Assembly: GCF_030704535.1 (NCBI RefSeq)
Contig: NC_081822.1
Coordinates: 30,587,001-30,651,000, forward strand
Length of the DNA: 64,000 bases
Reading direction: 5' to 3'
From: Vitis vinifera
Lineage: Eukaryota; Streptophyta; Magnoliopsida; Vitales; Vitaceae
The notes beneath the pieces are model-generated. The model ran no database searches. It was not told where the DNA came from and saw only the letters and a program-made list of their open reading frames with translations. Of the stretch, positions 57,557 to 64,000 are shown piece after piece. Every line of letters starts with the position of its first letter. Position 1 is the first letter of the stretch. The position numbers and the translations under genes were made by a program.

Positions 57557-58245
57557 AGATCTCAATATGTTAAAAGTCATATAAAAAAATGTATATAATA
57601 TAACCAAATCTATCTTTTAAAAGTTATATTTTTCCAAAATAATAATACACTTATTGTTATATTATATACATTCAAATAAATTAAATAACATTTTAGTTTT
57701 ATTTATACTTTTATTTATATTTATATTTTGAGATCTTAATATGTTACAAGAATTTTTCAACAATTTAAAACTAATATTAATTTTTAAAAGTATATAAGAT
57801 AAATTCATAATTTTGGATAGTGTTCTATTTATATTTATTAGATTTTAATATTTTTGAAATGATATTGTATTCAAAAAAAATAATTTAATACTAACAACCA
57901 TTACTAAATTCATTGTTGAATTTATTTTATTATATATTCTAACATTTTATAAGTCATCTTTCTTTTATTTTTTCAAAATAATAATACACGACTACTATTT
58001 TTATTGTTATATTATATACATTCAAATAAATTAAATAACATTTTAGTTTTATTTTTTACTTTTATTTTGTTTTGAGATCTTAATATGTTATAAGAATTTT
58101 TTCAGTAATTTAAGACTAATATTAATTTTAAAAAAATATAAGATAAATTCATAATTTCTGATAATGTTCTATTTATATTTTTTAGATTTTAATATTTTTG
58201 AAATAATACTTTTTTTATATGACTTTTAACATATTGAGATCACTT
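57557..58245. mobile_element. TIR element with 31-bp perfect ends and internal duplication
   Basis: GATCTCAATATGTTAAAAGT plus CATATAAAAAA at the left is repeated exactly as its inverse at the right (58213-58245). The interior is two tandem imperfect units of about 340 bp (starting near 57638 and 57972), each containing CATTCAAATAAATTAAATAA and GAGATCTTAATATGTTA, the latter a diverged form of the TIR itself. No ORF. It lies about 20 bases left of the hAT element's target duplication. Confidence 0.8.
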
Positions 58246-58275
58246 TTTTTTTAAAATTTTTTTAGTAATTGTATC

Positions 58276-61200
58276 CAAAGTTTTTAAAGGCGAAAGCGTA
58301 AGGCGAGGCGTTTTTGTGTTCGTGAGGCGAGGCGTAAGCCTCGAGGCGTTGAGGCGTAAGCTTTTTGAGCCTTACTTTATATAATTAATTAATATTTTAA
58401 AATATATAAAATAAAATAGCATAAATAAAAACATGAAAACAATTCATTAGAATCATAAAAAAAAAACATACTAGTTCCCTACTTTCACAAAAAACCATAA
58501 CAAATTCATAAAATAGGTTATAGATTCAACTATACTAATAGTTTCAAACTTTAACAAAAAGCCAAAACTAAGTCATGAAATAGAAAATGGAGTCAACCAT
58601 AATAATAGTTCTAAACTTTTACAAAAAATCCATAACTAAGTCATGAAATAACAACTAGAGTAAATTGTTTCAACTTAAATCCTCCTCTCCAAGGTCATCA
58701 TCATCCTCATCCAATGTATCAATAGTAGGAAAATGTCCACTATCATGTATCCCCATTTCATCTAAATCTTCATCTTCATCAATTGGTGTCAAATTCAATT
58801 CCTTCTCTTTGCCTTTGCCTCCACTTGTACCTAACATAAAGTATTAATTATGTGTAAATATTAAAAGTTTTTTTATTAAATTTAATCAAATTTATGATTT
58901 CAATTTTTGAGTACTTACTTGGTACTTCATTATGTTTCCTTTTGTAGGAATGTGAAGAAACCATATGATCCGATGATGCTTGCGTCTCTTGGGAGTTGGA
59001 TGACACAACTCTAATGGCATCAACATTGAATAATTCATTATCTTGAAGCCAACAAAGATCAAGGGGGAGGAGGGGATCTTCTTTCTCCGCAATCCATTTA
59101 TCATCAGAATCAATCTCCTCTACCAAGATTGGATCAACATTTTGTTTCCTTTGTAGACTTCACTCTCTCAATCTAGTGTTGTACCTTACATACATTAGAG
59201 CATTCAACCTTTGATGTTCAAGTCTATTTCTTTTTTTTTTTTTTTTGTATGGATCTACAAATAATAAAAGAAACAATTTTATGTGTTAAAATGAAATAAA
59301 GTTCTCTAACATTGAAATAGAAATATATGTATAAAAATTTACAAAAATAGAAGTATTACCGATTCAAATGTGCTCCAATTTCTTTCACATCCCGAAGCAC
59401 TACAAGTAAGGCTAAGGACTCGAATAACAAACTTTTGCAACTCCGGTGTTGAACCCCCAAAACGCATCCACCAACTTGTAGGACTTCTTAATGTTCGAGA
59501 ATCAATTGCAATACGACTCCCAAATTCACCCATTGCTTGGTCATATGAGTCCAACTGAATGTCAGCTTTTAAACGTTCTTGATAATCTAACATCCTATCC
59601 ATGCATTCAAATAATCCCTTCCTCACCTCATCAACATTAGAGAACTTATCTCCATACCGCAATTGAGGATTAAGATAATAGCCTGCTGCATGTAAAGGTC
59701 GATGAAGTTGCGGAGTCCATCTTGCATCAATTTTTCTCCAAATTGGGCCATATTTTCTCTCCATGCCCCCACAATTAAATGCAATCTTCTCCTTAGCTGA
59801 ATCCATCAACTCATAAATATAACCCATGGCTGGTCTTTCCTCTGAATCAACCTCCCTCAAGACACTAACTAATGGAACAGTGGTCTTTATGCAAAAAGCA
59901 ACATGAGGCCAAAAATTTGGATCAAACAACACTGTACTTCGAGTTTTCACACCTTCTACCTTTTTAGCCCATGTGCTTGAACACCATTTTTCTGAGGAGA
60001 ACATTGCTATAAGAGCTTGCTTTTGCTTATAAATACTTTGGAGAGTAAGAAATGCAGTAGCAAACCGTGTAATTGCTGGACGAATAAGTTCAAGATTTTT
60101 TGTAAATGTTCTCATCAAGCTAAGAACCCAAGTATGCCCATATATAAACTTCACAACTTGCCTAGCTTGAGAAAGTGTAGTAGCATGAACATTTAGCTTT
60201 CCAATATCCTCCAACATCAAATCAATGCAATGAGCAGCACAAGGAGTCCACCACAATCTACTCCTTTTTTCCATAAGCCTCATTCCAGCATTCACATAAT
60301 TAGAGGCATTATCAGTGATGACTTGCACAACATTCTCCTCTCCAATTTCTTCAACCACCTCATCAAGATATTTGAACATCAATTCCCCATTTTTTATTGT
60401 ATCAGAAGCATCAATTGATTTCATAAACCAAGTGCCAGTAGGACTATTCACCAAAAAATTGATAAGACACCTACTTTTTCCATCTGTCCAACCATCTGAC
60501 ATAATTGAACATCCATATTGTTTCCAAGCTTTTTTGTGATCTTCCATAATGATACTTAGGTCATTCACCTCTTCTTTAAGAATCCATGCCCTCAATTCGT
60601 GCATAGATGGAGGCTTAAACCCAGGCTCAAAGTTTGCAACAACATCTATCATAGGAAACCAATAAGGATCATTCACAGTGTTGAATGGGAGACCTTTTGA
60701 ATACATAAACCTACCAATTTTTCTACACACTTCCTTCCTTTCTTCTTGCTTCCACTTTGAATTCAACGTACTTTGTCTAGGTTGTGAAGTGGTAAATTTA
60801 TCCATGGGTCCCCTAGGAATAGGTTCCCCACTCCCACTTACACTCCTACTCCCACTCCCACTCCCTAATGTCCCTATTGTTTTAGACAAGGCACTTTCAT
60901 GCATTGAAGTTGGACCCATACCAATTTCTTGGAGCAATTCATTTCTCTTCGTTTTTTTATCCTTAAAATTAGCCAATGCCTCTTTACATTCCAATCTAGC
61001 ATCTTCACTAACTTTGCTGCATGGTTTCATACCATGATGAGTTCCGACTAAGTGATGCTTTAGTCTATTCACCCCTCCCGTACATCTTTGATTGCAAAAT
61101 TTACATCTTATATATTGCTCTCTAGAAACTTCAATCACATACTTCCACACAAAATCCTTTCTTGAATTTTTCGAATCGGAGGAACTCATTCTAAAAAAAA

Positions 61201-62183
61201 TCACCAATAATAATTTTCAAATTTCCATATAACAATATAATTGACTAAAAAATAATAACAAAGCACAATTGAAAGAAATTTAAAAATGAAATACAAAATT
61301 TAATTGGTTTAAATTAAATAAAAAAACCAATTTTTTTTTAAAGGAGTTTAAAAATTATACACATAAATTTTAATTGGAATTTAATAATGAAATAAAGAAA
61401 ATTGAGGTGAGAATTAAAATTAAATCAGAAATAAAAAATTCAAAATTCACAAATAATTATCTTTTATATAATTTTAATTATATTTGTTTATTGATACTAT
61501 AAGCAAACATATAAAAAACTTCAAAAAAAATCTTATTAACAAAAGGCACATCTAATTTGATAATTTAAAAAAAAAAAAAAAAAATGAAAAACCTACTGGG
61601 GAGAGAGAAAATCGTGGACCGGAAGTGTGGGCTGTGAGTGAGAGAATTTAAATGCTGTGAGAGAGAAAAAAAATGGTTTAAAACTTAAATAGATACACAA
61701 CACATCTGATTTGATAAAAAAAAAAAAAAAATTGGATGAAGTCTTGAAGAGCCGACGCCCGTGTGGATTGCAGAGAGAGAAACGAAGAGGGAGAAACCAT
61801 GGAAGAGGGAGTTCGTAACATACCTGGAGATGAGAGGGATTGCCACCGGAGAAGATCGCTGCGATTGGTCGCCGTCGAGGGTGAGCACTCCGTCGCCGCT
61901 TGACTGGAAGAGGTAGGGTTTGTTTTGGGTTTGTTTTCAGTCGGGACTGGGGTTTTAGGTATTCTTAGGGTTTTTTTTTTTAAATCTTTCATTGCCACAT
62001 CAGATCCGACGACGCGTACGCCTCACCGGAAAAGCGTGAAAGGCGCGATCAAAGCGCGCCTCAATCACGCCTCACCAGAAAAGCGTACGCCTTTCCGGTG
62101 TTTCGCTTTATTTTTAACGCCTCAACGCGTTTTCGCTGCGCCTCGCCTCAAGGCGCGCCCCACCAACGCCTTTAAAAACACTG
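58276..62183 (-). mobile_element. hAT transposon with 8-bp target site duplication
   Basis: Perfect ATTGTATC duplications flank it at 58268-58275 and 62184-62191. The terminal inverted repeats are CAAAGTTTTTAAAGGCG (left) and, inverted at the right, CAGTGTTTTTAAAGGCG: 15 of 17 match. Both subterminal regions are GC-rich and packed with AGGCG/CGCCT words. At 3908 bp, with a three-exon transposase gene inside, it is an autonomous-type hAT whose transposase is now defective. The intact duplication indicates a fairly recent insertion. Confidence 0.95.
58665..61189 (-). pseudogene. hAT transposase (zf-BED/DUF659/hAT dimerisation), three exons, broken
   Basis: Exon 1 is 61189-59360 (610 codons from MSSSDSKNSRKDFVWKYV). 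It contains a BED zinc finger (CKFCNQ...H..GTHH, residues about 28-52), a DUF659 region (INFLVNSPTGTWFMKSIDAS; VVQVITDNASNYVNAG), and the start of the hAT dimerisation block (WWMRFGG..., CERNWSTFES). Exon 2 is 59254-58919 and exon 3 is 58830-58665, with good GT/AG sites. In exon 2 a run of 16 A (59231-59246) is one base off the frame required both by the downstream protein (RNRLEHQRLNALMYVRYNTR) and by the phase of the exon 2/3 junction. A TGA in LRE*SLQRKQ is probably a CGA. The C-terminus is Asp/Glu-rich. DDE-type activity is therefore lost or truncated. Confidence 0.9.
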
Positions 62184-62344
62184 ATTGTATCTTGAAAAGA
62201 AGATTTTTTTTTTTTGTTTATTTTTTTTAAAAGGAAATACTGGTTTTTACTTTTTTTCTTTCATACTTAGCAAAAATTATTATAGATTTGAAATTATTTT
62301 TTCCACTACGGCAGTTTGGAAATTATTTTTTTAAACTATCGCAC

Positions 62345-62800
62345 TCTTATTAAAAATCCCTCATCCATACTCAGTGTTGTGATGTCAGGATTACTATTGC
62401 TCCTTATTAAAGGTGTTAAAACATACACCAATCTATTTTTTTTTTTTTATAAAAAATTAATTATCCATGTACTCCAATATAATTTTGAATTTATTCCAAA
62501 ATTACCTTGGAGTGTGTTTATGACAAGTACACTTACTACTTTTTTTAGTTCTTTGTATAGATGAAAATATCGGGATATTTCACCAAAATAGTAGTTATTG
62601 ATCGATTGCACAAAAAAACAAAAGAGCAAAAAATCATGAATATCATTGAAATATCAAGTTTAGGTCAATAAATCATCAAAAAATTGGCAATAGGAAATAA
62701 AACTGCAATTGAACCCAAAAAATTGGCAATTTTTCAAAATATTAGCAATTAATTGACGATATTTGAAAATATCGTCGATAAATAGCCAATTTTTTTTTTA
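62345..62800. repeat. dispersed repeat shared with 48170-48850, copy 2
   Basis: Same ordered blocks as the 48-kb copy. It is preceded at 62283-62345 by a block found inverted at 49502-49580. Confidence 0.7.
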
Positions 62801-64000
62801 AATCGTCATTTTTTTTCTAATATTTATCTTGTGAATTCCTTTTTTTTTTCTTTTAATATTTATCTTGCGATAAATAGCTAATATTTTTCTAATAGCCACC
62901 TTCAATGTTTTTTTAATTTATCTTTTATTTTAAATTTATATTGACCTTTTATTTTATATTATCCTTTTATTTCAATCCTATTTTAAAAAATTACTATCAC
63001 TTCACTTTTAATTTTTTTTTATATTTATCTTTTCAATTTTATTTAATTTTAAATGTTTTTATTTTAAAATATTAAAAATATAATTTTATTCAAAAATAGA
63101 TAAAATTTTTATAAAATTAATGAAGTTCTAATATTTTATAAATTAAAATTAATCTAATAGGATAAATTATTAATATAATTTTAATAATTTTAATTATTTA
63201 AATAAATTAATGTTAATGGCAAAAAGTTGTCACCACAAATTTGTAATAAAATTTTAGAAATTAAATCTCAAATAAAATATTTTATATAAATCAATTTAAT
63301 TTTTTATTTAAAATATAATAAAACATGTTTTAATAAAAATAGTTTTTAATTTTTAAAATAAATGAATATAAATAAATCAAAGGAATTTAAGATATTTTTA
63401 AAAAAAAATTAAAATTTGCTAAATATTATTATCAACTATATCTATGCCAATTACACTTACAAAATAACTTTAACATGTGTATTGCTTATTTTATTATTTT
63501 TTTTTTAAAAAGTTTTCACAAACATTTCCATGAATTTTGAACAATATTCGCTCCATCGATATTTTATTGATATTTTTTTATATATATATGTAAAATCTAA
63601 GTATCGATATTTTCATTTTTGGTTTCTCATATCAACTCTCTCATACCTTCTCTAATTCACTTGGCACGTTCCTAATTTTTCTCTCTTACTATATGTACAT
63701 ATATTCTCCCATAAAACCTTTTTAATTTCAATTTTGTTTTCACTTCATAATCTCTCCACATTTATTGATTTTAATCATTTTTTGGACACATTAAACTTAA
63801 AATGATAATATATAATAAATAGTTAATGATAATAAATTAAATGAAAACATAAATATATAATGGACAAAAACGAAAATATTATCCCACAAATAATATACTT
63901 AATGATTTTAAATATTAATTATAATAATACATTTGATAGTTTAAAAATTTATATTTTATTATTTAGTGGTTTATGACAAATTTTTTTATATTAATACTAA
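62800..64000. other. AT-rich spacer to window end
   Basis: Homopolymer-rich non-coding sequence. A GATATTTT/ATCGATATTTT stretch near 63555-63615 resembles the ATATCG repeat families. No gene is recognised. Confidence 0.5.

Noticed and set aside
61925..62230. 101-codon plus-strand frame at the right end of the hAT element
   Set aside because: It crosses the terminal inverted repeat and target duplication and has no domain; the GC-rich subterminal region explains its openness.

Overview
This is a plant nuclear window, about 70% A/T, from a woody eudicot. Grapevine (Vitis) is my best guess, because the repeat landscape is dominated by caulimovirid (florendovirus-type) insertions together with MULE, hAT and small TIR elements. 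That species call is inference. I see no rRNA, tRNA or CRISPR array.

Host genes. The last two exons of an FBH-type bHLH gene lie at the left edge (61-457, +). A three-exon NAC gene of the NAC090 type is at 30456-31394 (+). Two intact, intronless UDP-glycosyltransferases resembling family UGT88 are on the minus strand (35270-36700 and 45357-46799), and a third, truncated UGT copy is at 16030-16500 (-). Between the two intact UGTs is a complete eRF1 gene (CDS 41096-42409, -), with a predicted 1.7-kb intron in its 5' UTR and a predicted 434-bp intron in its 3' UTR. The eRF1 stop codon sits in a TMV-type readthrough context. An XTH pseudogene fragment is at 51235-51965 (-).

Mobile DNA. A decayed MULE transposase and a plant-mobile-domain reading frame fill about 3.4-7.2 kb (-). 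Two unlike florendovirus insertions fill 9.66-25.69 kb. Element A (9663-15822) is a near full-length unit that starts at its tRNA-Met primer site. It carries movement protein, capsid, protease and ORF2 but no reverse transcriptase; only a non-catalytic RNase H tail remains, in frame. It sits inside a TA microsatellite of one copy of a 344-bp tandem duplication, and the other copy is an unoccupied counterpart next door. Element B (16925-25690) is a rearranged cluster in alternating orientations. It carries capsid, protease, RT, RNase H and ORF2 but no movement protein. The two elements have complementary gene content, as expected for the proposed bipartite florendoviruses, but their leaders differ, so they are not a cognate pair.

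The right side holds a well-bounded hAT element (58276-62183) with a perfect 8-bp target duplication and a three-exon transposase gene broken by one homopolymer frameshift and one TGA. Beside it is a TIR element (57557-58245). Several further MITE-like and dispersed repeat families are scattered through the AT-rich spacers.

The points most worth a second look are the eRF1 readthrough/3'-UTR-intron arrangement, the complementary florendovirus pair with its empty-site control, a fragment that matches minus-strand strong-stop DNA, and a UGT that has lost the catalytic-dyad aspartate.
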